Assembly: GCA_025200525.1 (NCBI GenBank)
Contig: CM045770.1
Location: 123,729,429 to 123,793,428 of the forward strand
From: Camellia lanceoleosa
Lineage: Eukaryota > Streptophyta > Magnoliopsida > Ericales > Theaceae
Length of the DNA stretch: 64,000 nucleotides
Direction of reading: 5' to 3'
The notes below the pieces were generated by a model, which saw nothing but the letters and a program-made list of their open reading frames with translations, was not told the origin of the DNA and did not search any database. The translations under genes and the position numbers were made by a program. Every line of letters starts with the position of its first letter. The first letter of the stretch is position 1. Shown here piece after piece: positions 33,880 to 45,114 of this stretch.

Positions 33880-34660
33880 AGTAAGTCAGGAGCATCGTAA
33901 ACATAGTTGGCCGGAATAACCAACTATGAATCTTCCTAAGCCCAGGATAAGGATCCAGGCTGCAGGACGTTTGGTCGGAATAACCAAACATTTTTATTCT
34001 AGGTTGGCTGCAAAAACCAACTTCGAGGTTGGCTGGATTAAACCAACACCCTTCCTAAGCCCAGGATAAAGATCCAGGCTGCAGGACGTTTGGTCGGAAT
34101 AACTAAACATTTTTATTCTAGGTTGGCTGCAAAAACCAACTTAGAGGTTGGCTGGATTAAACCAACACCCCTCCTAAGCCCAGGATAAGGATCCAGGCTG
34201 CAGGACGTTTGGTCGGAATAACCAAACATTTTTATTCTAGGTTGGCTGCAAAAACCAACTTAGAGGTTGGCTGGATTAAACCAACACCCCTCCTAAGCCC
34301 AGGATAAGGATCCAGGCTGCAGGACGTTTGGTCGGAATAACCAAACACTCTATTCTAAGTTGGCTGGAAAAACCAACTTAGAGGTTGGCTGGATTAAACC
34401 AACTCTTAGTACTCTTCAGCCGAAGTAAGGTATTTCGGCTGAAGAGTGGTTGGCTGGATTAAACCAACTCTTGTTACTCTTCAGCCGAAGTAAGTTTAAG
34501 GCTGAAGAGTGGTTGGCTGGATTAAACCAACTCTTGTTACTCTTCAACCGAAGTAAGTTTAAGGCTGAAGAGTGGTTGGCTGGATTAAACCAACTCTTGT
34601 TACTCTTCAACCGAAGTAATTATATCGGCCAAAGAGTGGTTGGCTAGTAAGTCAGATTGA
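33880..34660. repeat. TE1 tandem repeats: about 4 x 119 bp, then about 4 x 63 bp
   Basis: The anchor GCAGGACGTTTGGTCGG recurs at 33962, 34081, 34200 and 34319, an exact 119-bp period. From 34384 the unit changes to about 63-65 bp anchored on GTTGGCTGGATTAAACCAAC (34384, 34449, 34512, 34575, 34639). The anchor is itself a hairpin (GTTGG with CCAAC). The array lies between the pol stop and the end of the antisense gene, where Tat elements commonly carry tandem repeats. Confidence 0.93.
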
Positions 34661-34904
34661 CCAACTGAAACCGGAATACGGTATCTCGGCCGAAAATATT
34701 GCAAGTTACAGTTAGAAGTATGCTGAAATAGGAAAGTAAACCGAAATAGCAGTTGGAGTAATATAAGACATTACAAGTGCAAGCATACAAATCAAAAACG
34801 GAATAAGAGTTGAGCACAAAAGAAGATTTTCATTGAAGTAAAAAATAGGTACATAGGAGGGGCCGCAGCCCGGTTACAAGTCCAAGAAAGAAAAAATTAC
34901 AGAA

Positions 34905-36965
34905 TTAGTTAAAAAGATCACCGAGATCGGCTTCAATATCAACACTGACTCCGGTTTCAGAGGTTCGAGCAGTCTCGGTTGGAAGCCCGATCTCTGTTGG
35001 AAGCAAATTTTCGGTTGTCAAGTCTTCGACCACTGGCTCCAACCGAGCTGACTGATCATTGGCAGGCGCGTTGACAACCGGAGTCTCAGTTTGCTCATCT
35101 TCTTTTTCATCGTCAGACGCTTCAAGAAATTTTTTCTGGAGGTTGGCAGCATACTCTGCCAGTGAGGCTGGAATGAAATACTATGGAGCATTGTAGACCT
35201 CGGTGTCAGGCCCACAACCGAGCTGCTCCACAGCACCCCTCCAGCCGCATTTGAAGAACAAGTCCTTCGCAGCTTCACACTGCTGGATGTATGCAGCCTC
35301 GCCATCCTTGAAACCCTTCAGCTCGGCGCCCTCAGCCTTCTTTTTCAGAACTGATATTTCGGCGTCCTTAGCGCCTTCAAGCTGTGCCATCTCCCACAAG
35401 TATTTATCTTTCACTTCGGTAACAGCTCGTTGTTTATCACTGTCAGCCGAGGCAACTAGTTCGGTTAGACGAGTTACCTTGGCCTCCAGCTCGACCGTCC
35501 TTTGTTGAGATCGTGTTAGTTCGGCAATCTTGGCTTCGGCTTCCGCCATTGCCTGCCTTGTTGTTTTCCGGAGCTCCAGCACTTTCCTATGTGCAATGTT
35601 GTTCTTCTGAATGGCCTGCAAAAGAGTAGTAACTCTCTTTAGCCGGACTGACAGTTGGGAAAAGTTAGACAAAGAAAACAGAGAGCCACTTACCAGGATC
35701 ATTGATTTTGTTGATGACCGGATGGCCTTCAGCTCGTTGTTTAGTTGCTTGTTGTGGTGCTCCATGTCTTTTGGAAGGCAAACACTCTTGGCTAGATTGA
35801 AAGCCATCAAGTGATCCTTCTCAGCAACAACCGAGTCAGTTTCCTGGATATCTCGGTTTTGAAAGGTGAGAATTGGAGCCCATTTGGAGGAGTCAGCTCG
35901 GTCAAATTGCTCCGGTTGAAGACTGGGTTGAGGGCTCGGTGGAAGAATGGGCTCGTCCTCGTCAACAAGGCGTTGCTCGGTTTGGCTAGTCTGGGCACGC
36001 TTGTGTGCCCGAGATGTCGAGGGCTGTTGAGAGGGAAGAGCCACCACGGTTTCTTGGGTTTGACTTTGTGGCGGTACTTCGAGTCTGTTAGTTTCAGCTA
36101 GAGGTGCCCTTACTCTGCTCCTTTTTGCCATTTCTTGTTCGGCAATCAGAAGGACGAGGTTGATTTGGGGCAAGGTTGGGTCCGGTTCTGGTGCGTCTTC
36201 AAGTAGGAAATCGGTCACTCTGGCTTTTCGGCGACCGCTGTATCTGTAGGTCGGCTCAAAATTTAACAGCTTAGCCCAACTCTGTTCTTTATATCGAAGT
36301 GCGGCGCGGAGAGTTTCAAGGTTTGGGTAGCTGTACAATGATTGAAAATGAGCTGAATCTGCAAAAAGAAGACAAATTGTTAGATCGGCTTAGAATTGGA
36401 AGCCGAGGTAAAAGACAAAGAATAAAAGGAAACCAAAGTAAGTTATACTGGGGATTCCTTTTTTCCAGTTTATACTTCGGCCAGGAATCTGGGCTTGATG
36501 ATCTTCAAAATTCCCAGACACCCAGAAAAAATCGTCATCGTTTAAGTCTTTATCCGGTGTATCTTTTATTATCTTCTCTCGGCGATGGCGTATTCTTAAA
36601 TAGTAGACCCACCCATCTTCTTTTGATCCTAAGGAATATTGGTGGAATATTTCGGCTAGACTGAGGTTGAGACCGGCTTGGCAGTTTAGTTCAACTATTC
36701 CTATTATTATACGGTATGAATTGGTGGATAGTTGGGTTGGGCATATTCTGGTTTGTCTAAGGAATTCACAAATCAAGGGTTGGACTGGAAATCTTAGTCC
36801 GGTCTCTATTATTGAAAGAAGGGTAAAAGGCACAAAACCTTCATTCCCCCATGGTGTGACCCCTTTTTTGGCTAGGGTAAGGTGGACATCGTCAGGAATG
36901 TTGTAGTCCTTACGGAATTCGGCTAGACCACCTGGTGTCTCTACTAAGAATCTATACTTCCCCAT
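34905..36965 (-). pseudogene. TE1 antisense gene: Transposase_28-like protein with coiled coil, three coding exons
   Basis: On the strand opposite to gag-pol, an ATG at 36965 starts MGKYRFLVETPGGLAEF. It continues through FVPFTLLSIIETGLRFPVQP, GWVYYLRIRHR and DDFFWVSGNFE, which I recognise as the 'putative gypsy type transposon' domain (PF04195-like). Introns with GT-AG borders fit at 36359-36475 and 35616-35693, and the phases agree. The spliced frame is 622 codons including its stop (TAA at 34905-34907). The C-terminal half is a predicted coiled coil (AEAEAKIAELTRSQQRTVEL). One in-frame TAG (35178-35180) is the only break. Its role in the element is unknown. It converges tail to tail with pol. 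Confidence 0.82.
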
Positions 36966-38130
36966 TTATTTTATAAGTTATAGATAAGTTAGTTCGGTCG
37001 GAAAATTGTGCTCAGTAGCTCGGTTAAGCGCACAGAGGAGTGCCTGGGCAACCTAAGTCTGCAAAGTGAAAAACAAAAGGGTTAAGCACAAATCATTGGA
37101 CCGTGCTACAAATAAAAGCAAGATAAAAGAAGCTTTACTTCAGCTTGAGGGATGCTACAGCTTCTATATCGGTTTTAGCAGGATGCTAGGTAGCTCGGAT
37201 TGAGCAAGGAATTGGTTATCTCGGTTCGGACTACGGGTTTGGTTGCTTCGGTTAAGCCTCTAGGGGCAGCTTTCTGAGTTCGGTTTAGAAACTAAGAAAG
37301 CTGGCTTAGCCCTGAAGACTCAGCTCGGTTGAAGGCCAAGGTTTCTAGTGTGCGAAGTTCAAACCTTAGTTCGGTGAAGTTTATCTTGGCTAAAATCAAT
37401 CAGAAGATGGTGACTTGCTGAAACTACTGATATATTTACGAGTTCTAGTTCGGTTATGTCTTAATAAGATCTACATATAGCACAAACAGTATCCTAGTTC
37501 GGTTGGGGCATATCTATAGATCAAAATAGCGTTCTACAGATTACTCTTGAATTCAAGTGTTCTATAGTTGAGTTTTTTTCAAAAAAATGTTTTGCAAAAA
37601 CACGCGAAACAAACTACATTGGATTGAACAAAAGCAAAAATAAGAGAAGAGAAACAGATTCAGGATGCTTACCTGGTAGAAAGGAAGAGCTGGAGATGAA
37701 AGCAAGGCAGTGAAGAACACGAGTTCTTCAGATTGCAGAACGAAGAACAAGAAAAACACAGAGCTCAGGAAGAGAGAGAGAGAGAGAAAAGACTGAATAG
37801 TAAGGTGAGTGATTTTTGAAAAATGAAAGGGTTTTTGTTTATTATGAAAGAGAGGCGGAAGGCTGTTCAAATTTTTGAATGCGGGGGTGGCGTGGCATTG
37901 CGAAGGACCAATCGAGAGCCGCCACGTGTCCTTGGAAAGAAGCGATTGGTTTACGAGATTGAAGCGACGTTTTGACCGGATAAGGATAGCTCGGCTTAAA
38001 TATGGCTCGGCTCTAAAGGTTTCAGAGTATTAGCTCGGCTGAAAAGGCTAAAGGGTTATTTTAGCTCGGCTGGAAAGGCTAAAACTTTAGCTTAGGTTTA
38101 TAGGCAGTAATCCCCATCATGCTCTGTGAC
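36966..38130 (-). promoter_or_regulatory. Upstream region of the TE1 antisense gene with a 5' UTR intron
   Basis: A good donor (CTACCAG|GTAAGC, at 37673/37672) and acceptor (CACTTTGCAG, ending at 37059) define a 614-bp intron upstream of the ATG at 36965. The proposed first exon (about 37673-37810) is CT-rich on the minus strand, like a plant leader. Farther upstream are many TCGGCT/TTCGGTT words and a TATA-like ATATTTAAG at about 37990. No transcript evidence is available. Confidence 0.5.
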
Positions 38131-38146
38131 GGAATTAAGGGGCAAT
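38131..38146 (+). other. TE1 polypurine tract
   Basis: GGAATTAAGGGGCAAT lies immediately before the 3' LTR. It is the expected plus-strand primer site. Confidence 0.75.
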
Positions 38147-38884
38147 TGAGAGGGTAATTTATATAAAAATTGGGCGAAATGGGTAAATGGGCCGTTATGG
38201 GCATGATATAAAGGGCAGTAAAATGGCCATATAAGTTACTCCGGTCTTGTGGATGCTTTGGAGTTAGTCCGGTCCCAAAGCCCGGAAGTTAGTCCGGTCT
38301 AAGAGAAGATTGAAGTCACTGGTCTAAAGATGCTTTGGAGTTAGACCGGTCTTGGAGTTAGACCGGTCGTAACATGTTAGTTCGGTCTAACCACACCATG
38401 GGTTATACATGAGAAGCCGAAGTAAGAGTAGTAGAGGGAAGAGCCGAATTAAGGATAGTTCGGCCTATTCTGCGGCTAAGCATAGTCATGTTTACTTTGG
38501 TCATATTGGAGTCCGGCCATGGTAAAACCATCTCACTTGGTTTAAGCAGTGAGAGACGAGTTGAAGGATAAGCATTATCCTTTAGGAATATGAATCCTAG
38601 GAGGACTCTGCATGGAGGAATAAAAGTCCTACTAGGATTGTGTCACACGAACCTATAAAAGCTCACAAACATCACCTATGGAAAGGTAACGTAACTTTGA
38701 TTCCTGAATACATAGAGCTTTTGTCTATTTGGCTAGTTTGCTGACTTAGGCATCGGAGAGGTTTCCGGCACACACCCGCCGGCTAGCTCACGTTTGTGTT
38801 TTCAAGTAGTAGAACGACGTCGTACGGAGGAGCGCAGACTTGATCAACAGGATTATACGAGAAGGTTTATTTCTTTCCCGTACA
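38147..38884 (+). mobile_element. TE1 3' LTR
   Basis: It starts TGAGAGGGTAATTT and ends TTTCCCGTACA, followed by the TSD CTATA. It matches the 5' LTR with about a dozen substitutions, mostly transitions, and contains an extra CCGGAAGTTAGTCCGGTC segment. Confidence 0.93.
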
Positions 38885-39174
38885 CTATACTATAGTCTAT
38901 ACCTCACTAATTTTGTATAGGTCAGGCAGGTTATTTGAGTTTAGTTTGAATTTTTTTAAGATTTAGACAAAATATTTTTAAATTTTGTATGAATTTAAGT
39001 AAAAATTTAAACATTTGAATTAAATTTGGATAAGTTTGGACAAATAAAATAAATAATAATGATTCATCCACACAATTGTTTCTCTCTGCATCCCCTTCCC
39101 CTCATTTGGGGATTTATAGGGGAAAATTTGTATGAATAAATCATTAATCTAAAATAAAATTGATAGGAATGTAC

Positions 39175-39441
39175 CTCTTCTGGTAATGCCAACTGCTGTC
39201 AGTAAAATACACAACTCCACTTCTTTAATCAATGTCCAAACCATTGGGGAGCCCAAAAGAAATCCCTTGTGCCTCTGTTGCAACCTTGGTGGCCGAGCCA
39301 CCCTTAGGGCCCACAACGGCAAGGCCCATATATGCATCGGCGATGTAGAGTTCGTCGGATCTTTAGTGGAACCGGAGGCCCAATGGGTGCCCACAAATGT
39401 GCTCCATTTGTTTATGGTCATGTGAACCTTCACAGCCATCT
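39175..39441 (-). pseudogene. SSL exon 2 with two nonsense codons
   Basis: A GGTTTCAG acceptor and an AAGAG|GTACAT donor border an exon reading DGCEGSHDHKQMEHICG, then LYIADAYMGLAVVGPKGG, ATEAQGISFGLPNGLDID and VVYFTDSSWHYQKR. These are conserved SSL segments. In-frame TAA codons at 39363-39365 (expected Lys) and 39225-39227 (expected Gln) interrupt it. The exon lies alone between the two gypsy-filled introns. The flanks 38890-39174 and 39442-40048 are AT-rich intron sequence with a T20-type run at about 39600. Confidence 0.9.
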
Positions 39442-40048
39442 CTGAAACCAAAATAAATGTGAATTGGGATTTTATAAGTTTTGGTGAAATAGACATATGG
39501 TTAGTTGGGGGCTCAAAAAACCCAGTCGCAATGGGTAGCTTCTACTACTCACTGACCTCTGATTACAGGGAACATCGAGATACAAATTAAATTATCAATT
39601 TTTTTTTTTTTTTTTTTTGGCAATACTTACAAGGGTGTGGGATGTAAAAATTGGATTAATTAACAGCTTAATTTGGGCTAACCAGGCCCATGAAGCCTTT
39701 TTGAGGTCAAAATTAGAAGAAAATAGAGCTATAACATTCCATTCCAATATTGGAAAGAAAAAGAAACGAGAATATGTAAAAGGTTTTGTAATCTTCTATG
39801 ATAGCATTCCAGTTCATTTATGTTGTTTCTAGATGTACTCTCTGTTTTTCCATTCTTCTAATCAAATTAATGGAAATGATTTGCAAACATAAATATCATA
39901 AACAAAAAAATCTCAGAATGATACGATACTAATGTTTTTTGAAATAATAAACCACTTTGATTGATCTTTTGGTTGGAAATGAATCGATACAAAATTTTCT
40001 TATTATTTTGTATATATTTGCCCTCCCTATTTTTGTTAGCTAGATTTA

Positions 40049-40569
40049 GGGATGTTCAAAAAAATCAGTGAACCGATAAACTAATTCAACCTGGTCCAAA
40101 CCGCTGATTTGATTTGATTTTTTTAGTAACAGTTCTAGTTTTGAAAATGGAGAAATCATTCAAATTGACCTAGTTCTCAGTTCCAAAGCTTTGGTTACAA
40201 TTCTGAACTGGACCGTACCATGACATATTTGTTCATTATTTTTTTATATAAAAAAAATTAAAATATAAAATGTTTCTTATAAGATTCAAACACTAGTTAT
40301 CATTGTAAAATTGATGAACTAACCAATTTAACCAAACTAATTATTATTAATTTGTTTACTAACATAAAATCCATATCATATTTATTCTTATATAAAACTC
40401 CTAAAACCATAAACTGAACCGAATCGGACCAAATCCGTTTTTATGGTTCGGTTTTGGTCCAATTCCACAGGTTGACGGTTTGGTTCTAATTTTTTTGGAA
40501 CCATAAAAAATGGTTTTGTTCTTGGATTACTTTAAAACCGAATCAATCCAATCCCTATACACCCCTACC
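40049..40569. mobile_element. hAT-type MITE with 8-bp TSD in SSL intron 1
   Basis: The 521-bp element is flanked by a perfect 8-bp TSD TAGATTTA (40041-40048 and 40570-40577), the length made by hAT transposases. The ends are similar in inverted orientation (GGGATGTTCA on the left; GGTAGGGGTGTATAGGG reading from the right). The inside is rich in GGTTCGGTTTTGGTCC-like words that pair with AACCGAATCGGACC. No protein is encoded. Confidence 0.85.
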
Positions 40570-41701
40570 TAGATTTACATTGTTAAATAAATTTCTTAAT
40601 AAATATAGGTTTAAAATAATTGATGACCTAGCAAAGACATAAATAGTTTTAATTGTAAAAAATCATAGGTTCAAATCTTGTGATCCTCGCATAATGTTCT
40701 ATTTATTATGTTGCGTTGTTCAATTTTTATTTCAATTAAATGTTTCTGTTGCATTTTCAAGTAGTGTAGTTATTAAAAGTGGCTACAGCAATCACCTTCA
40801 TTTAATGATTTTTGGTTTAATTAGATGAACTCCAAGAATCTAATTAAATTTTCTGTTTTTAAGTAGTTGAAAAATTGTTAAACAATATTTCCTCCATTCA
40901 ATGAATATGTTCTTAGAGAAATACTATTTTTGCACATTAAATTTATGTACAAAATGTATAGAAACTCTCATATGAAATTAGGTCTCATATAAGCACCACA
41001 TGTATGGGTCCTCCGTGAGAGTTTTTATATATAGATTTTTTTATATATATGGCATTACTGTTTTAAAACTTGTTTGGATGAAATCTAATAGGAAAGGAAA
41101 ACATATATCTTTGAAAAGTGGTGCATATAAAACACATTATAAATGCATAATATATGACCCACCTGGAAAATTAGGTCCCTCAGGGATTGAAGGCTTCATT
41201 ACAACCCTTGTGCGGTCAAGCAAATCCATTAGCTACCCGTATTTAGAATTGACATATATATTTGGGATAATATTAAGAAAAAGAAAAAAAAAACACACAC
41301 ACACTACATCTAGGTTAACTTTGTGTTATAATTCAATATTAAACACTTTTTTTGAATATTATTCCGGGCTATTAAAGTATTTATGGTTTAAAAATAAATA
41401 AAAACACTCAAATACACAATTTATGCTAAAACATAATATGAGAGGAACAAAGTGTACACAACATTACTTCTTTAAAAATGTTGTTTTTGTGACTCAAGCT
41501 CGAACTACAAAGCCTCTAAAGACAATATTTACAATTGAATATGTATGTATATATTTTTTACTTTTCAGTAACCACCACGCCCCAAAATCAACCATCCCAC
41601 GCCTACCTACCAATTCAATATCCTCCTAGGATATAATATTAACTAATTTTAAAATATTATGTGATATTATTTATATAATTTTAAATTAATCACGTAATAA
41701 A
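40570..41701. other. AT-rich intron 1 sequence left of TE2
   Basis: I see no coding region or clear repeat. Short open frames (for example at 41000-41400) show no recognisable domain. A small CA run is at about 41290. Confidence 0.6.
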
Positions 41702-42511
41702 TTCATCCTTTGTAAAGTTATGGGTGGGTGCTATTTATAGGCACCTCATGATGTAGGATGGAGCCCATGTACAAAGCACATGGGGAATATTCTCTCTAAC
41801 CACCTTGTCCGAGGAGGTGACCTCTCCGAGGATGAGAAAAAACCCCGAAGAGGAGATCAATCTCTCGGTGAACCCTTCTTCTTAGCCACACCTAACCAAT
41901 GATCCCCAATCATCCCAAAGGGTCAGGGGTAGTCCTAGAGGACGTCCTACCGCAAAATATTGCCGAGTCTCATGGACCCCCCGGAGTCGTGCCACCTCGA
42001 CCCGGGTATAGGCTAGTTTAACCGAAGAGTGAATTTATCTCCACCCACCGTCCTCGGGATCGGGTCCTTTGTTCGAACTCTATTACGCCCATGGTTCTGG
42101 TACATAGATCCCGGAAAGCTCCGAGCCCGCAAGTGTTCTGGGACTCATTAACGGAGCGACTTCTAGGTTGCATTTGAATCCGTTTGAAGCCAAGTGCTTC
42201 GGACCTCTAGGTTCGTGAATCCGAACCCTTTCGAGTCCGAGTGTCTCGGGTCTCTAGGCTTGCTCAACACCTTTTCGAGTCCGAACCCGAGTAAGTTTCT
42301 AAGTTCGTGGATCCGAACCCTTTCGAGCCCGGGCCCGAGTAAGTCTCTAAGTTCGTTGATCCGAACCCTTTCAAGGCTTAAAACGATTCGGCCCGTTTTG
42401 ATGGCGATAAATCCGGGCCCATCAATCTTGGACTTGCGATAAATTCGGGCCCACTAATGTTGGGCTATTGGGCCTAGATAATTTAGTGGGCTCAAATTAG
42501 CCCCTCTTACA
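41702..42511 (-). mobile_element. TE2 3' LTR, truncated
   Basis: It matches 56150-56955 closely, starting (on the minus strand) TGTAAGAGGGGC at 42511. The match stops at about 41702, so the part matching 55852-56150 is absent. TATA-like CTATAAATA is readable on the minus strand at 41731-41740. Tandem units around TCCGAACCCTTTCGAG recur at about 42226, 42311 and 42360. Confidence 0.9.
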
Positions 42512-42523
42512 TTTGCCCCCTGC
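42512..42523 (-). other. TE2 polypurine tract
   Basis: On the minus strand GCAGGGGGCAAA lies directly before the 3' LTR start TGTAAGAGG. It is the expected plus-strand primer site of the element. Confidence 0.7.
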
Positions 42524-45114
42524 GTGTGTGAGAAATTGTAATTTCTCGGACATGCATACTGTCATTTCTTCGGCCCTGCTTTTCAGCACGTCTCAAAATT
42601 ATTATTATTATTATTATTATTTTTATTTTTATTTTTTATTTTTTGTCTCGACAGAGCCTATAGATAAAGTTCAGGACGCACTTCAATTTACAGAAAAAAT
42701 TGACAAGCAAAAATTTTATTTTATTTATTTATTATTTTTTTTATCCACTGAAATATATATATTTATAAAATCTGAGAAAAAAAACAAAAAAAACAAAACA
42801 TATTCATGCATATATTTTAATTTAACTAAAGAATAATAAAGTATTTTTCATACAAGGCTCATATACGTTTTTCTTTGTTGTTTGGCAAACACAGCATACA
42901 CATATGTATGCATGATTAGAATATGCAAATGGAATATTCGAAGGATAAGGCTCCCCTTCTTTCTATTTAAGGAAAGGCTTGAAAACCCTATTCTGTAGCT
43001 AACCAACTTTTCGTAGCCGCCACACCCATTCCAATTTCGTCTCTCAGCCTACTCTCTCTCTAGATCGAGAGGCCATCTTTCTTCCTCAGCAACCCAGCAC
43101 CGCTGCCATTTGCACGGCCCTCCATCGCAGCTTTCAGCAACGCCGCCGAAGACCCAGCCATCAACTTGTTGCAGCTTCGACCAAGCTCCTACTTCGTCTG
43201 TCCAGCGTCATTTTGCACACCGTTGGCAGCTACGGCCTCGGCTACCATCGGTGTCGTGACAACATCGTCAAGCCAACACCAGACTTTTCCGTGGCCCTAC
43301 CGCCATTGCCTTCCTCAACTGACCCGCACCGACACCGCTGTTTGCTCCAGTGCCAACCACACACGTCGCCCTTTCAACGCGTCGTGTGTGGTCACCGACC
43401 CCGCTGCGACATCGCCACTGGTTCCGGCCTCGCTCGTCCTCTGCTCGTGCACGCGGCTTGCGTCGCCTCTGCCCTATCTTGACTTACGGCCTACGCCCTT
43501 TGATGCTTCTTGCTTCTCTCAGCTTCACACCTTTCTATTGGCATTTCAAATCCGTGGGTAAACTTTTGAAAAACTTCAATATTTTTTCATTATTATTATT
43601 ATATATTTGCTTTTGGCTTTGACTCCTCTTGAATGAGACCAGCACAGATTCTCTTCTTCGTGAACAAAGCAAGGCTGATGCCGTTTGCACTGAACTCCCT
43701 CGTGGCTTCAAGCAACGCCACCAATCTGCCTAACGCCGTGACCATCTGTTTGTTTCAAAAGCTGCATGGGACGTGCGCTCCAGGCTGTTGCTCGCCACTG
43801 GTGCTTCACTTCAGCCTAGTGAGCTTAGACATTCAAGCACGCCGGACCTTGGTTTCGCTCCTTCCGAGTGCTGCTGTCAACCTCTCTCTGCTCCACCTCC
43901 GATCCTTTGTTGACGATTTGATTCCGCGGACCACACCGTTAAGCCCTCTCAGCATAGCGTGTGTGGTTGCCGACTCCGCCACGACATCCCCGTTGCCTTC
44001 CTCTTCAACCATCCAGTGCTGACCACGCCGTTGCCCATTCAACGTAACGTGTGTGGTTGCTCATTCTGCTAGCTTCGGATTGTCCAATGCCACTCACACA
44101 CGCCGCCCTCTCAACGCGTCGTGTGTGGTTCGGCCTAGCACGGTTCAGGTTCAGTTTGCACTATCGTTCATCTCTTTCTTGATCATTGCTACCTTAATTC
44201 TGCTTCCTCAAATCTGTGGGTAAGTATATATATAATTCTGCTTCAGTTTGTTTATGTGTAAACCCACTATGGACTTTTGTGCTTAAAAATGAATATATAA
44301 ATCCATGCACTGCCATATTAAATAAAGTGAACCCATGCTCTGATAAATAAAATAAAATAAATAATGTCGGTGATTTGAAATTCCAATGTGAATCTTGAAT
44401 TTGTTTGGGCTTCCTAATTTTTGAAATAGGCTATGGGACTTATTTAAATGGGTTTTTTTTTTTTTTTTTTGACTTGAAATTTGCCAAAAAAATTTTGGGG
44501 TATTGCATAAATTGAACCATTGCTGCTGAATTTTGCCCTTGTAATAGAATATTTGCCACTTGAATTAAGTAATTAATATTGACTTGGGAGGCACATTCTT
44601 GTAGCTTGCACGACAATCCATTAAATCTTGCTACCGATGAGCAATGTAATATACTTCGGATCTCGGGCTTGAAATTTGCTATTGAATTTCACTCTATCCA
44701 AATTTTGAGCCCCGTATAAATTGGACTTTTAATATGGAACGTAGATTTTGAGAAAATGACTCGCTTGAACTTCATCACAAAACGGCCTATGACATTGCAC
44801 CTCTTATTGATGATAGAAATTTGAAATCCGAGAAAATGAATTGTTGATGACGTCCGAGGTTGAATTTGTTGATAAACCCGTCATATTGCATGTAATCTCA
44901 TTATCAAATAATTGATTGTTACGACCCTTAGAATAGTAGACACTGTGCCTGAATTTTTGGTGCAAACATTCCCGTAGAATTTGTTGAATTCATGGATTCT
45001 CTGAGAAACGAATAGTTGATGCCGAAATTCCATCTGAATGTGTTGCTTCAATTCCAATATTCTGAATTTTAATACGGTCAACTCCTTGCTACTTATACCT
45101 GCTATTTCGGCCAT
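42524..45114 (+). promoter_or_regulatory. Upstream region of the TE2 antisense PMD gene, with GC-rich repeats
   Basis: It contains an ATT microsatellite (about 42598-42645) and a TATA-like CTATTTAAGG at about 42962 followed by a CT-rich leader-like stretch (42990-43070). A GC-rich block (about 43080-44230) holds repeated units, including TTCAACGCGTCGTGTGTGG at about 43373 and 44113 and variants at about 43948 and 44037. Two similar donor-like ends (CCGTGG|GTAAAC at about 43556; CTGTGG|GTAAGT at about 44219) suggest 5' UTR exons with introns. Open frames here are not recognisable proteins. Confidence 0.45.

Larger units (their letters stand above)
27086..38884 (+). mobile_element. TE1: Ty3/gypsy Tat-lineage retrotransposon with antisense gene
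   Basis: The 11.8-kb element has two LTRs (27086-27802 and 38147-38884) and a perfect TSD CTATA (27081-27085 and 38885-38889). It carries a PBS TGGCGCCGTCTGTGGGA, gag, protease, RT, RNase H, a second (archaeal-type) RNase H and integrase on the plus strand. A region of tandem repeats and a convergent antisense gene lie between pol and the 3' LTR. Dual RNase H plus an extra antisense ORF are known traits of the plant Tat lineage. Frameshifts make the copy non-autonomous. By eye the LTRs differ at roughly a dozen positions plus a short indel, so the insertion is fairly young. Confidence 0.92.

Noticed and set aside
34384..34660. Regular repeats with spacers, CRISPR-like at first glance
   Set aside because: This is a plant retrotransposon; the units are contiguous tandem repeats without unique spacers, and no cas genes exist.
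36390..36480. Reading the first exon of the TE1 antisense gene straight through to its stop
   Set aside because: The tail is hydrophobic and unlike the family, and a phase-compatible GT-AG intron (36359-36475) joins it to the next open exon.
39149..39496. 115-codon minus ORF as an independent gene
   Set aside because: It is in the wrong frame; the third-frame reading of the same DNA gives the SSL exon 2 with two stops.
43166..44022. ORFs of 88-131 codons in the GC-rich block of TE2
   Set aside because: They are Ser/Pro/Ala-rich frames in repeated GC-rich DNA in all three phases, without a recognisable domain; better read as leader or promoter sequence.
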